NCBI RefSeq assembly: GCF_000993825.1
Contig: NZ_CP011114.1
Span: 3,658,001 to 3,722,000, forward strand
DNA length: 64,000 bases
Direction: 5' to 3'
Source of the DNA: Paenibacillus durus ATCC 35681
Lineage (GTDB): Bacteria; Bacillota; Bacilli; Paenibacillales; Paenibacillaceae
The position numbers were made by a program, and so were the translations under genes. Positions 25,163 through 33,329 of this stretch are shown piece by piece (the stretch's first letter is position 1; each line of letters starts with the position of its first letter). The notes beneath the pieces were generated by a model. The model ran no database searches and was not told the origin of the DNA. It saw nothing but the letters and a program-made list of their open reading frames with translations.

Positions 25163-25972
25163 ATGAAATTTGACCTGCATACTCATCATTTCCGCTGCGG
25201 CCACGCTGACGGAAACATCCGGAACTACGTTGAGGCCGGCATTAAGGCCGGGCTTGGAGTCATAGGCATTTCGGATCATACCCCCTATTTCGGAGATCCG
25301 AGCGATCAAGCCTTTCCGCATATTGCCATGGCCAAATCGGAATTCGCCGCTTATGTGGAAGAAGTGCTCGCCTTGAAAAAAGAATATGAGGGCGTGATCG
25401 GCATTCTGCTCGGCATCGAATCCGACTTTTTTCCAGAGCATGTGGAAGCGTACCGGAAGATGCTGGACGCCTACCCTTTCGACTACGTGATCGGTTCCGT
25501 GCACAGCACGGGGGGCGTGAGTATTTTTAACAAAGGGCGGTGGAGAGGTCTCGAAACGAAAGAAAAGGTTGCTGTCAAAACGGAGTATTACCGGCTCATC
25601 TCCGAGTCGGCGCGCAGCGGCATGTTCCAGATTCTCGGCCATATTGACGCCATGAAGGGCAACTATCCTGATTTCTCGAATATTCCCGCCCCAGGTCCGG
25701 TTGACGACTGCCTGAAGGTCATTGCGGACTGCGGTGTAGCGATTGAGATCAACACCTCCGGCAAAACAAAGCTGAGCGGCGGCTGGTACCCGTCGGACGA
25801 CATCCTGGAACGGGCGCTGCGCTACGGTGTGCAGGTAACGTTCGGTTCGGATGCGCACAAGCCTTCACGGGTGGGCGACGAGCATGAAGCGGTCGCGGCC
25901 CGGCTGAAGGAGATCGGCTTTACCTCCTGGGTTTACTACAAGCAGAAGCAGAAAATAGAGGTGCCTCTATAA
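25163..25972 (+). CDS. PHP-family histidinol-phosphatase-like phosphatase
   Basis: The 269-aa product has the PHP metal-binding motifs: DLHTHHFRCGHADG (residues 3-16), GISDHTPYF, LGIESDF, GSVHS, LGHIDAMK and FGSDAHKP near the C-terminus. This is the HisK/HisJ branch, which hydrolyses L-histidinol phosphate. The his operon is not in the window, so other phosphate esters are possible. The gene ends about 60 bases before the terminator arm that is split by the IS element. Confidence 0.8.
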   Translation: MKFDLHTHHFRCGHADGNIRNYVEAGIKAGLGVIGISDHTPYFGDPSDQAFPHIAMAKSEFAAYVEEVLALKKEYEGVIGILLGIESDFFPEHVEAYRKMLDAYPFDYVIGSVHSTGGVSIFNKGRWRGLETKEKVAVKTEYYRLISESARSGMFQILGHIDAMKGNYPDFSNIPAPGPVDDCLKVIADCGVAIEINTSGKTKLSGGWYPSDDILERALRYGVQVTFGSDAHKPSRVGDEHEAVAARLKEIGFTSWVYYKQKQKIEVPL

Positions 25973-26104
25973 GAACCGGATAATCCTTGCGAGCCGGAGA
26001 ACGTTAGCATATAAATAAGACCGGTTGGAAAAAGACAACAGCGGCAGTTCGGGAGACTTTGAACTGCACCCCGTCAAGTAGACAGTACAAATAATAAAAA
26101 TCAA

Positions 26105-27013
26105 TTAAGCGGCCTTGGTCCTAAATTCCATCGGACTGAGGCCGTTTAGTTTTGCTTGTAACCGTTCGTTATTGTAAAAGTGGATGTAGGCCTCAATGTC
26201 CCTCTTAAGCTCCTCAAAAGTATGGTACTTGTGCAAATAATACTTCTCACATTTCAAGGTCCCCCAGAAAGATTCCATTGGACCGTTATCGATGCACCGC
26301 CCAACACGGGACATACTCTGAATCATTTTGTTGTCATTCAAGAGCTTCTTAAAGCCCAAGGAGGTGTATTGGTAGCCTCGATCGCTATGAAGCATAGGGC
26401 TGCTTTCTGGAGCTGCTTGCAAGGCCAGGTTCAACGTCTGGAATACAAGTGGATTGTTATTGGAACGCCCTAATACATAGGAGACGATGGATTTATCATG
26501 AAGATCGAGAATAGCGCTCAAATACGCTTTCTGACCATTGCCGTACTTGAATTCCGTTACATCGGTGAGCCACTTTTCATTCGGAGCATCAGCATGGAAT
26601 TTACGGTTTAGTAGGTTCTCCGCCACCTGCTGCGGCGTGGCGTTCGTATACTTCTTTTTCTTTCTCCGGATAACAGACTGGATTCCCATTACCTTCATTA
26701 ACCGCTCTACACGCTTATGGTTAATGGTTTTTCCGGTTTGTTTTCGCATATGCAGGGTTAATTGACGGTATCCAAAGGTGCGCTCCACTTTCTCATAGAT
26801 GGTCATCATCACCTGGGTCAACTGCTCATTCTCCTGCTCACGAGAACTGGGTTTGCGATTTAGCCACTTGTAATAGCTTGAGCGCGCAATTCCTGCAATT
26901 TCGCATAGAAGTTGAACGCTAACTGCTGCATCCTTTTGAAGTGCTTGGATGGCAAGGTAAATCGTTTCCTGTCGTGTTTGATTTAGCGTCGCCTTCTTTC
27001 GAGTTCCTCTAAC
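26105..27013 (-). CDS. IS150-group transposase OrfB (reached by -1 frameshift from OrfA)
   Basis: From the frameshift site the frame encodes 302 residues. An N-terminal part (TRQETIYLAIQALQ, IARSSYYKWLNRKPSSREQENEQL) precedes an HTH_21-like region and an integrase core with DDE residues: Asp in WLTDVTEFKYGNGQKAYLSAILDLHD, Asp in SDRGYQYTS and Glu in NGPMESFWGTLKCEKY. It ends NGLSPMEFRTKAA, typical of rve_2 tails. A shorter reading could start at 26821. The fused OrfAB is the active transposase. Confidence 0.9.
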   Translation of the reverse strand, partial: VRGTRKKATLNQTRQETIYLAIQALQKDAAVSVQLLCEIAGIARSSYYKWLNRKPSSREQENEQLTQVMMTIYEKVERTFGYRQLTLHMRKQTGKTINHKRVERLMKVMGIQSVIRRKKKKYTNATPQQVAENLLNRKFHADAPNEKWLTDVTEFKYGNGQKAYLSAILDLHDKSIVSYVLGRSNNNPLVFQTLNLALQAAPESSPMLHSDRGYQYTSLGFKKLLNDNKMIQSMSRVGRCIDNGPMESFWGTLKCEKYYLHKYHTFEELKRDIEAYIHFYNNERLQAKLNGLSPMEFRTKAA

Positions 27014-27660
27014 TTTTTTAAGAATGCATTTTCCGCCCGAAGTCGCTCAATTTCATACTCCATCTTCTTCATCTTGAGTTTCTGTTGATCGGCCTCCGTT
27101 AACTCTTCCGAAGCTTTCTTTCTCCCTCGGCCATCCTTTAACGCATCCTGACCACCATCTTCGAACTTCTTCACCCATTGGTATACTTGCTGGTAGGAGA
27201 CCTGAAACTGTCCCGCTGTCTTTTGGTAGTCATGTTGATTGGTCAGGCAATACTGGACAATCTCGATCCGTTCTTGCCAAGTCGTAGAGCGACCTTTTGT
27301 CATAGCTTTTGCTTCCCCTTTATAGGCTTTTAAGCTGCTATGACCATTATACTTGTTAATCCAATTGAAAAGCTGTCTCGTACTGGCAATCTTGTATTTA
27401 TCGATGATCTGGTACTGAGACAATCCCCCCTCAAGGTAATCCTTCACCGCCCGGAGCTTAAGCTCAGCACTGTAGCTTTGGAGATGCGTACGGGGCTCTA
27501 GCCCTTCATATCCAAACGTTTTGTACCGACGCTGCCATTTCATTAAAGTCGTCTTGTTAATCCCATATTTCTTCGCAGCTGCCAGAAAACCAATTTCCCC
27601 ATTCGATACTTCTTCGAGAATGGCGAGTTTCTCCAAAGCATTATATTTTCCTCTAAACAT
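26983..27660 (-). CDS. IS150-group transposase OrfA
   Basis: The 225-aa product has two helix-turn-helix segments (AAAKKYGINKTTLMKWQRRYK and TAGQFQVSYQQVYQWVKKFED) and a C-terminal leucine-zipper helix (KMKKMEYEIERLRAENAFLKKLEELERR). Near its end lies the slippery heptamer A-AAA-AAG (27019-27013) in the correct frame for -1 slippage into OrfB. The double-HTH form is usual for IS150 relatives. Confidence 0.9.
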   Translation of the reverse strand: MFRGKYNALEKLAILEEVSNGEIGFLAAAKKYGINKTTLMKWQRRYKTFGYEGLEPRTHLQSYSAELKLRAVKDYLEGGLSQYQIIDKYKIASTRQLFNWINKYNGHSSLKAYKGEAKAMTKGRSTTWQERIEIVQYCLTNQHDYQKTAGQFQVSYQQVYQWVKKFEDGGQDALKDGRGRKKASEELTEADQQKLKMKKMEYEIERLRAENAFLKKLEELERRRR

Positions 27661-27760
27661 GAAAAAGCTCCCCTCACAGTAGCAAGCTTTTTATTATTTC
27701 ACCTGTCTACCGTATGGGGAGCATATCACTTTAACAGGTCCCGGCTGCCGCTAATTTTTT

Positions 27761-27988
27761 TTACTCCTGCTTCTCATCCGCAAAATTCAAACCTTGATCC
27801 GCCATTGCCCGCCGCAATTGATCCAGCGCTTTCGGCCCCATCCCATGCAGTTTCAGCAGTTCCGCCTCACCCGCTTCCGCAAGCTGCTCCAAAGTCAAAT
27901 ATCCGGCTCCCTGAAGCGCGCGTCTAGCCGGTTTGCTCAGTTTTTCGGGAAGACCGCTTTGAGTACCAGCCATATCTTGTTCCTCCAT
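27761..27988 (-). CDS. small helix-hairpin-helix protein (RpoA C-terminal-like)
   Basis: The 75-aa product is mainly one HhH module (KLSKPARRALQGAGYLTLEQLAEAGEAELLKLHGMGPKALDQLRRAMADQGLNF). It is very similar in pattern to the alpha-subunit C-terminal domain of RNA polymerase and to DUF-type HhH DNA-binding proteins. It probably binds DNA non-specifically. No partner is apparent. Confidence 0.7.
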   Translation of the reverse strand: MEEQDMAGTQSGLPEKLSKPARRALQGAGYLTLEQLAEAGEAELLKLHGMGPKALDQLRRAMADQGLNFADEKQE

Positions 27989-28146
27989 CTGCCCCCTCCT
28001 TTCCCTGTTACATTTATTATACCTTTTCCACTGCGGATGATTATCGGATCGGTACGCTCTATTGCAGAATCATTCCCCGCTCAAGTTACCTGAATAAGGA
28101 CTTGCTCGGCTGAGGCGCATTGACAAGACGGAAAAATCGAAATAAA

Positions 28147-28176
28147 ATTGGTAACCCCAATATTGGTAATACCAAT
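28147..28176. promoter_or_regulatory. two abutting 15-bp operator-like dyads
   Basis: ATTGGTAACCCCAAT (28147-28161) and ATTGGTAATACCAAT (28162-28176) lie head to tail with no gap, 37 bases before the DJ-1 gene. Each has ATTGG/CCAAT arms. They look like twin sites for a dimeric repressor (MarR or HxlR type); the second is also followed by a T-rich run. Confidence 0.6.
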
Positions 28177-28212
28177 TTTTATTTTTATACAAAAGAATAG
28201 GGAGGAAGCGTT

Positions 28213-28500
28213 ATGGGTAAAAAAATTGCGGTTACCGTAACGGATTTGTTCGAGGATGTGGAGCTTACAAGTCCGGCAGAATCGTTTGAGGCGGCCGGTC
28301 ACGAGGTTGCTCCTATCGAATGGAAAGCGGGAAAAGGCATTGACATTACCGGCTATCGTTCGATCCGTAATGATTTGAAAAATGCCGGCGCGAACTATAA
28401 AGATGAAGAAGTGGTCGTCAGCCGGAATATTGTAACAAGCCGCACGCCGGATGATCTGCCCGCCTTTAACCGGGAATCTCTGAACCTTCTGGGCCGGTAA
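28213..28500 (+). pseudogene. DJ-1/PfpI family protein with internal deletion
   Basis: The 95-aa frame begins like a PfpI/YfkM-type general stress protein (KKIAVTVTDLFEDVELTSPAESFEAAGHEV) and ends like one (TGYRSIRNDLKNAGANYKDEEVVVSRNIVTSRTPDDLPAFNRESL). The middle of about 75 residues, with the nucleophilic Cys and the following His, is missing; the join falls near residue 42 in WKAGKGIDI and keeps the frame. Full-length members are about 170 residues. The product cannot have the family's catalytic activity, although it could still be expressed. Confidence 0.8.
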
Positions 28501-28560
28501 CGCTGGTATGAATTCGAAATGGATTGACCGTGGTTCTTTTGGCCGAAGGGGGATCGCCTT

Positions 28561-29099
28561 GTGATTACTCCTAAAATCCGCAATACCGCTTTGCTTGTCG
28601 CCGGTTGTTATTTTATGGAGAATCTGGACAGCACCATCGTTACAACGGCAGTTCCCGCGATGAGCCGGGCACTTCATGTCTCTTCGGCCCAAATGGGGCT
28701 GATTGTCACCGCTTATATGGTCACGTTGGCCGTGTTCATCCCGATCAGCGGCTGGCTGGCTGAGAGGTTCGGGACCCGGCCCGTATTTCTGTCGGCCATC
28801 GCGGTCTTTACGCTGGCTTCGGTTGCCTGCGCAATGCGCTGGCGGCGACCACGCAGAACCTTGCCGCTGCCTTCGGCATTGCCTTGGCAACGGTGGCGCT
28901 GCGCGCCGGGGAGCCGATCGCGCATGTTGTGACCGGCTCATCCAGCGCCTCGGGTCCTTACACCGTCTCCTTCTTCATCCTGGGCATCATCGCTTCATTT
29001 GCGGCGCTGGGGGCGGTACGGCTGGACCCAAGCGCCGGCAACGCTTTGCAGCGGAAGCAGCCTCAAGTAAGTCTGAATAAGCAGCGAAGAAGCGGCTAA
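28561..29099 (+). pseudogene. DHA2-type MFS drug-efflux pump, internally deleted and frameshifted
   Basis: A GTG start at 28561 with AAGGGGG upstream opens a frame matching the first three membrane segments of a 14-TM multidrug pump (MENLDSTIVTTAVPAM, GLIVTAYMVTLAVFIPISGWLAERFGTRPVF). Near 28835 the homology jumps to another frame that encodes the last segments (ALAATTQNLAAAFGIALATVALRAG, YTVSFFILGIIASFAALGAVRL). About 300 residues in between are absent. The gene is dead. It is directly downstream of the damaged DJ-1 gene and may have been in one operon with it. Confidence 0.8.
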
Positions 29100-29109
29100 G
29101 CCTCAACAC

Positions 29110-29137
29110 AAAAAAATGGACCCGATTTCTCGGGTCC
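29110..29137 (-). terminator. terminator after the metallophosphoesterase gene
   Basis: GGACCCG and CGGGTCC form a 7-bp stem with a 6-base loop, followed on the minus strand by ATTTTTTT. Confidence 0.65.
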
Positions 29138-29249
29138 CAAGAATCTATATTCTCAAAAGGGGGTCATGTATACAGTTTACCCCATCACTGTTAGAGTTTG
29201 ATAACGGTATTATTTCATTTGTGTAACAAGATATGACCGGGTATGGTTG

Positions 29250-30179
29250 CTATCCTTCCATCCGGCGCAGCGTAAATACCGTCAGCTCCGGACGGCACAT
29301 GAACCGGAATGGCATGTAAGTCTCGCCAAAGCCCCGGTTGACATACAGCAGCCTCTGATCCCCGACCGTGTATAAGCCGCTGACATACTTGACCGACCCG
29401 TCCGGCACAAAGGGAGCGCCCATCAACGGAATGCGAATCTGTCCCCCATGGCTGTGCCCGGACAGCTGGAGCTGAATGGAATACTCCTGCACAAAATCCG
29501 CATAATCCGGCTCATGCATGAGCAGCACCGTGAATGTGCCTGGCGGAATGCCGCCCATCGCCGCCTTCGGGTTAGGGCCTGGACTGTTGATTAGATAATC
29601 CTCCATCCCCGCGACAGCAATGGATTCATTCCCTTTTCGGATAAGGGCATGCCTATTGCGCAGCACTGTGAACCCCGCAGCTTCCAGCAGACCGACCAGT
29701 ATCTCGGCATGCTTGTAATCATGATTGCCAAGCACCGCAAATTTACCCAGCGGAGCAGTCAGACCGGCAAACAGAGGAACGGACTCTTCCAAATCCTCCG
29801 GGTGGCTGTCCACAATATCGCCGCTGAAGCAGATAAGGTCCGGCTCCGCCTCCCGGATATGGCGTATCAGCCGTTTTACATCCCCAGCATCCTTGTTAAA
29901 GCCTAGATGCACATCGCTGAAATGGACAAGCTTCAGTCCTGAAAAAGAAGCGGGAAGCTCCTTCCATTCCAGCGTTAGGCGGCTAATCTCCAACCAGCTC
30001 GGCTCACCCTTCCAGCTGTAACCGCCGGCCAGCAGCCCCGCACCGATTAACGCCGCCGCGCTGCGGGCCAGAAACTGGCGGCGGGTTATTTTTTTGCCGC
30101 CAGTGCCAGTGGAGGGCGAATCGGCCAAATTGTCGCCTGTGGGGGATACTGTAGATTTATTTTGCGCCGGTTCGTTCAT
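29250..30179 (-). CDS. Tat-exported metallophosphoesterase (YkuE/YaeI-like)
   Basis: The product is 309 aa from the ATG at 30179 (AAGGAGG site). The N-terminal 60 residues have a twin-arginine motif (TRRQFLARSAAALIGAGLLAGGYSW), so it is exported or membrane-anchored. The calcineurin-like domain has all metal motifs: HFSDVHLG, SGDIVDSH, LGNHDYKH, LMHEPDY and LSGHSHGGQ. YkuE in Bacillus is a Tat substrate bound to the wall with divalent-metal phosphodiesterase activity. YaeI-type members act on UDP-diacylglucosamine-like lipids; the substrate here is open. Confidence 0.9.
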   Translation of the reverse strand: MNEPAQNKSTVSPTGDNLADSPSTGTGGKKITRRQFLARSAAALIGAGLLAGGYSWKGEPSWLEISRLTLEWKELPASFSGLKLVHFSDVHLGFNKDAGDVKRLIRHIREAEPDLICFSGDIVDSHPEDLEESVPLFAGLTAPLGKFAVLGNHDYKHAEILVGLLEAAGFTVLRNRHALIRKGNESIAVAGMEDYLINSPGPNPKAAMGGIPPGTFTVLLMHEPDYADFVQEYSIQLQLSGHSHGGQIRIPLMGAPFVPDGSVKYVSGLYTVGDQRLLYVNRGFGETYMPFRFMCRPELTVFTLRRMEG

Positions 30180-30277
30180 TGGCCGTCCCTCCTTTCGCAC
30201 CCGATTCTTCCGTCACCCAAATTCCCTAAAGGCCGATTTCGCCTAATCCTGCCCTACATACGTCAGACCCTAAAATC

Positions 30278-31075
30278 TTAAGGTCGCTTGAGCTCCCCTT
30301 TGTCTAGGGTAATGCTTATCACCGTTTCAGGCGTGCTGCTGTAAGCTGCCGCAAGCCCCTGGGAGACCGCCCCGCTACGGGACACCCGCCGCACTGACAG
30401 CGTCACTTCAAATGATTCGGTGAATGGGTAAGGATCAAGCAGCAGCGTCGTTCCCCGCCACTCTGCCGTTATAACCCGTCCGCCGGTAAAATCGAATTTC
30501 CCGGTGCCGGAGAAGCCGTTCTTCCACCACGGATGTTCCTGGGACTTGGGCGTTCCCGGTTCATTCAATCCAATATAGAGCGAGAGATCGTCGCAGAACG
30601 GCAGCAGTCTGCTGTCGTAATACAGCTCGGCCTCAAAGGCAGCCGCCCCGGACGCTTCCAGTTCCCGGTGAATCCGGGAGCGGCGCTTCTCCTCCTCCTG
30701 AAGGTAAACCGTCAGTTCGGGGCTGCTCTCGCTGGATATTTCAATCAGTCGTTCAAAATGCAGGCTGCATAGCAGCGCTCCATAAGGGGTCACCGCCTCG
30801 ATTTAGTCCAGACCCCACCGGTAGAAAGTCAGCTTCGGCACGACGGGGAAATCGATAAAGCTGTACGGCGCCTTGGCCGTATCATTCCAGAAAGGAGCCT
30901 CGTCCAGATCAATCCATCCCCGGTCATGATTGCCTATCGCATACAGCACTTCATCCAGCCTCCGCTTCCGGGGAACCTGCTCCATATGGAACCGCGCCGC
31001 AAATTTCCCGGCCAGCAGCCCGTGGTCATGCTGCTTGATCATGACAAACTTCCCAGCCTGCTCCCGACAAATCAC
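30278..31075 (-). pseudogene. DUF3891-like gene interrupted by an in-frame stop
   Basis: From a GTG at 31075 (GGGAGG site) the frame encodes MICREQAGKFVMIKQHDHGLLAGKFA and continues to TFYRWGLD, then TAA at 30805-30803. It then continues in the same frame as IEAVTPYGALLCSLHFERLIE to 30278. Joined, the product would be about 265 residues, the usual length of DUF3891 proteins (conserved QHDHGxLAG and GNHDxGW). One base change (CAA or CAG to TAA) explains the stop. A sequencing error or restart at the GTG at 30793 cannot be excluded. Confidence 0.75.
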
Positions 31076-31121
31076 CGAAATACCTCCCAATAGATTCCAT
31101 TTCCATGCATAGTTATGGAGA

Positions 31122-31985
31122 TTATACCATATTTGCCTGGCCTGCCATGAAATAATCCAATCCCTGAAGCAGATCTTCGGACAGTTCATCACACTGCAAA
31201 AAGACCTTCATTTCGCGGACCACCCGTTCCCGGTCATCGCCGAACACCTTCACGATCCGGGCTAATTTCTCCCAGCCCGCCAGATCGCTGCGGAATTCTT
31301 CTCCGCTCATCGGAATACCATGCGATTCCACATACCAATGCGAGTTATACCCGTATGCCACGGACAGCAGCTTCAAAAAGGCAGCGCTGGTATACTTTCG
31401 CGGACCGCCGTAAACGGAGGGTCCCAGCGCATCGCCCAGGAACAGTACACGATCCTCCCTGACATGCAAAAAGCAGCTGTCGGAGGAATGATCCCCTCCC
31501 ACGTGTACCAATTCGCAAACAACGCCGCCGAGATCAATGGCGATCCGGTCCTGGAACAGAATATCCGGTTCGATTATTCGGATGTCGCGATTTTCGCCGA
31601 ACTCCTTGCGGATATCAGCCGCGCTGCCTTCGTTGATGGTCCCTTGGCGAATCAACTCCAGGAGGCAGGCGTCCGACCAGTCCAGCCCCGATAGCGAAGA
31701 CAGCCCCCGGCCTGTCTCCGCATGGGCCACTACCGGGAGGCCCCAGGCCTGCATGCCAAAGGTATGGTCCCAGTGCCAGTGTGTCAGCGCCAGAATCTCC
31801 GGCATACGGACACCGCGCCGTTCCAGCTCCTTGCGGAACAATTCTGCATGCATCGGCGAATTGCCGGCATCCATGAGCAGGGTCCGCCGCTCTCCGGCGA
31901 TGGCCGCGAGTATGGGACGGTCCGTTTCATGCTCGGCATGCATGATTATGACATGAGGGCTTAATTGTTGATAATGGTGGGTCAT
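31122..31985 (-). CDS. metallo-beta-lactamase-fold hydrolase
   Basis: The 287-aa product has the MBL metal motif THWHWDHTFG (His67, His69, Asp71, His72 approximately), VHVGGDHSSDSC for the second His and FLGDALGPSV for the bridging Asp, with a late ESHGIPM His. It is closest in pattern to glyoxalase II/lactonase-type MBL enzymes. The substrate is unknown. It lies upstream of the broken DUF3891 gene and may be in the same transcript. Confidence 0.85.
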   Translation of the reverse strand: MTHHYQQLSPHVIIMHAEHETDRPILAAIAGERRTLLMDAGNSPMHAELFRKELERRGVRMPEILALTHWHWDHTFGMQAWGLPVVAHAETGRGLSSLSGLDWSDACLLELIRQGTINEGSAADIRKEFGENRDIRIIEPDILFQDRIAIDLGGVVCELVHVGGDHSSDSCFLHVREDRVLFLGDALGPSVYGGPRKYTSAAFLKLLSVAYGYNSHWYVESHGIPMSGEEFRSDLAGWEKLARIVKVFGDDRERVVREMKVFLQCDELSEDLLQGLDYFMAGQANMV

Positions 31986-32091
31986 GTTCAGCTCCCCTTT
32001 TTCGCGTCAAGTGTATCCTTTGACAAAAATAGAATTGGCGTACAGTGATCACTCCAACTTAGCCGCACTAATCAGGCTTCGGATGGATGGG

Positions 32092-32273
32092 ATGGAAATT
32101 CTCCCGCTTATTTTTCAAAAAGAGGGCTTGATTAGGGTCTAGACAGGAAAATCTCCATCTTAATCCGGCAATTTGGTAGAAGATAAAGAAAAACGGACAA
32201 TAAGGCGGAGGATTTCCCGTTTAACGCCTCAAGTCTTGTTTTTTGCGAAATTAAGATGGAGGTTTTTCCGTTT
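32092..32273. repeat. intergenic element with four copies of a ~25-bp unit in inverted arrangement
   Basis: A unit like ATAAGATGGAGGTTTTTCCGTT occurs four times: reverse near 32092-32115 and 32146-32164, forward near 32199-32222 and 32250-32273. Copies 32146-32164 and 32250-32269 are near-perfect inverted repeats. The stretch 31986-32450 holds no gene besides this. It looks like a small non-coding dispersed repeat (REP or MITE-like) able to fold into a long stem. Confidence 0.6.
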
Positions 32274-32450
32274 ATACCAGTGCCTGAACAAATAATCGAG
32301 TGCTGGCATCATCCAAATTCCAGGCATTAAGCGCATAACATCTCCATGTTGTACCAAATCGGTCTTTTATTCAAGGTAAAAGAATAGGCCGCCGCCGGAT
32401 CATTGCCCGGCGGCGGCCCGCTTCGTATGCTCAGCCGCTGAATATGAATG

Positions 32451-33215
32451 TTACACGCCCAGCCAACGTTTGAACATATGCTTCGTCGTCTGCTTGTTGA
32501 TTTCGGCGATGGAGGTCGTCAGCGGGATGCCTTTCGGGCAGGCGCGGACGCAGTTCTGCGAGTTGCCGCAGCCCTCGATGCCGCCATCCGTCATCAGCGC
32601 CTCCAGCCGTTCGTCCGCGTTCATCTCGCCCGTCGGATGGGCGTTGAACAGGCGGACCTGGGAAATGGCCGCCGGACCGATAAAGTCGGTCTTCGCGTTG
32701 ACGTTCGGGCAGGCCTCCAGGCAGACGCCGCAGGTCATGCATTTGGACAGCTCGTAGGCCGACTGCCGTTTTTTCTCGGCCATGCGCGGGCCCGGCCCAA
32801 GATCGTACGTTCCGTCGATCGGTATCCAGGCTTTTACCTTTTTAAGCGCGTTAAACATTCGGGTGCGGTCGATAACGAGGTCACGCACAACCGGGAAGGT
32901 ACTCATCGGCTCGACCCGGATCGGCTGCTCCAGATTGTCGATCAGGGCGGCGCAGGCCTGGCGCGGTTTGCCGTTGATGACCATGGAGCAGGCGCCGCAT
33001 ACCTCCTCCAGGCAGTTCGATTCCCAGCAGACCGGGACCGTGGCCTCGCCCTTGGCGTTGACCGGATTCCGCTGAATCTCCATCAGGGCGCTGATGACGT
33101 TCATCCCCGGACGGTACGAGAGATCGAATTCCTCCGTATAAGGCGCGCTCTGCGGATCGTCCTGACGGGTGATGATAAATTTCACGTTTTTGGGAGCTGC
33201 CGCTGTTTCCGCCAT
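32451..33215 (-). CDS. sdhB: succinate dehydrogenase iron-sulfur subunit
   Basis: The 254-aa protein has the [2Fe-2S] ligands (CWESNCLEEVCGACSMVINGKPRQAC), then two ferredoxin-like motifs CMTCGVCLEACPNV and the CGNSQNCVRACPKGIP cluster. It passes electrons from SdhA to the quinone site in SdhC as part of complex II. It is the last gene of sdhCAB; the 114-base gap from sdhA carries a direct repeat. Confidence 0.95.
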   Translation of the reverse strand: MAETAAAPKNVKFIITRQDDPQSAPYTEEFDLSYRPGMNVISALMEIQRNPVNAKGEATVPVCWESNCLEEVCGACSMVINGKPRQACAALIDNLEQPIRVEPMSTFPVVRDLVIDRTRMFNALKKVKAWIPIDGTYDLGPGPRMAEKKRQSAYELSKCMTCGVCLEACPNVNAKTDFIGPAAISQVRLFNAHPTGEMNADERLEALMTDGGIEGCGNSQNCVRACPKGIPLTTSIAEINKQTTKHMFKRWLGV

Positions 33216-33232
33216 ATGCTTGCCCTCCTAAA

Positions 33233-33315
33233 AGTTTTGGTAGCGTATGCTTCTGTGAATATACTTCGCAAAACTCGCTTCGAAAGCGTAGGCTTAGTTT
33301 TGGTAGCGTATGCTT
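33233..33315 (-). repeat. 20-bp direct repeat between sdhA and sdhB
   Basis: AGTTTTGGTAGCGTATGCTT occurs at 33233-33252 and 33296-33315, and CGAAAGCGTAGG follows each copy at different distance. The gap looks like an imperfect tandem duplication and contains the dyad CTTTCGAAAG. It may affect message processing between the two genes. Confidence 0.7.
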
Positions 33316-33329
33316 TCGAAAGCGTAGGG

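Larger units (their letters stand above)
26061..27727 (-). mobile_element. IS3-family (IS150 group) insertion sequence
   Basis: The element is about 1667 bp with imperfect terminal inverted repeats of roughly 38 bases: the left end begins TGCACCCC and the right end, inverted, begins TGCTCCCC, and both continue to GTAGACAG and AAATAATAAAAA. The flanking direct repeat ACTTT (26056-26060 and 27728-27732) is the likely target duplication. It carries orfA and orfB joined by a -1 frameshift, both intact, so it may be active. Confidence 0.85.
26042..27751 (+). terminator. Rho-independent terminator split by the IS insertion
   Basis: The left arm (AGCGGCAG, then CGGGA, about 26040-26053) and right arm (TCCCG, then CTGCCGCT and eight T, about 27739-27760) flank the IS. 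Removing the IS and one ACTTT copy gives a perfect hairpin between the convergent PHP phosphatase and HhH genes. The arms are now 1.7 kb apart, so the terminator should no longer work. Confidence 0.75.

Noticed and set aside
28081..28941. 286-aa minus-strand ORF
   Set aside because: Antisense to the DJ-1 and MFS remnants; composition is that of reversed coding sequence.
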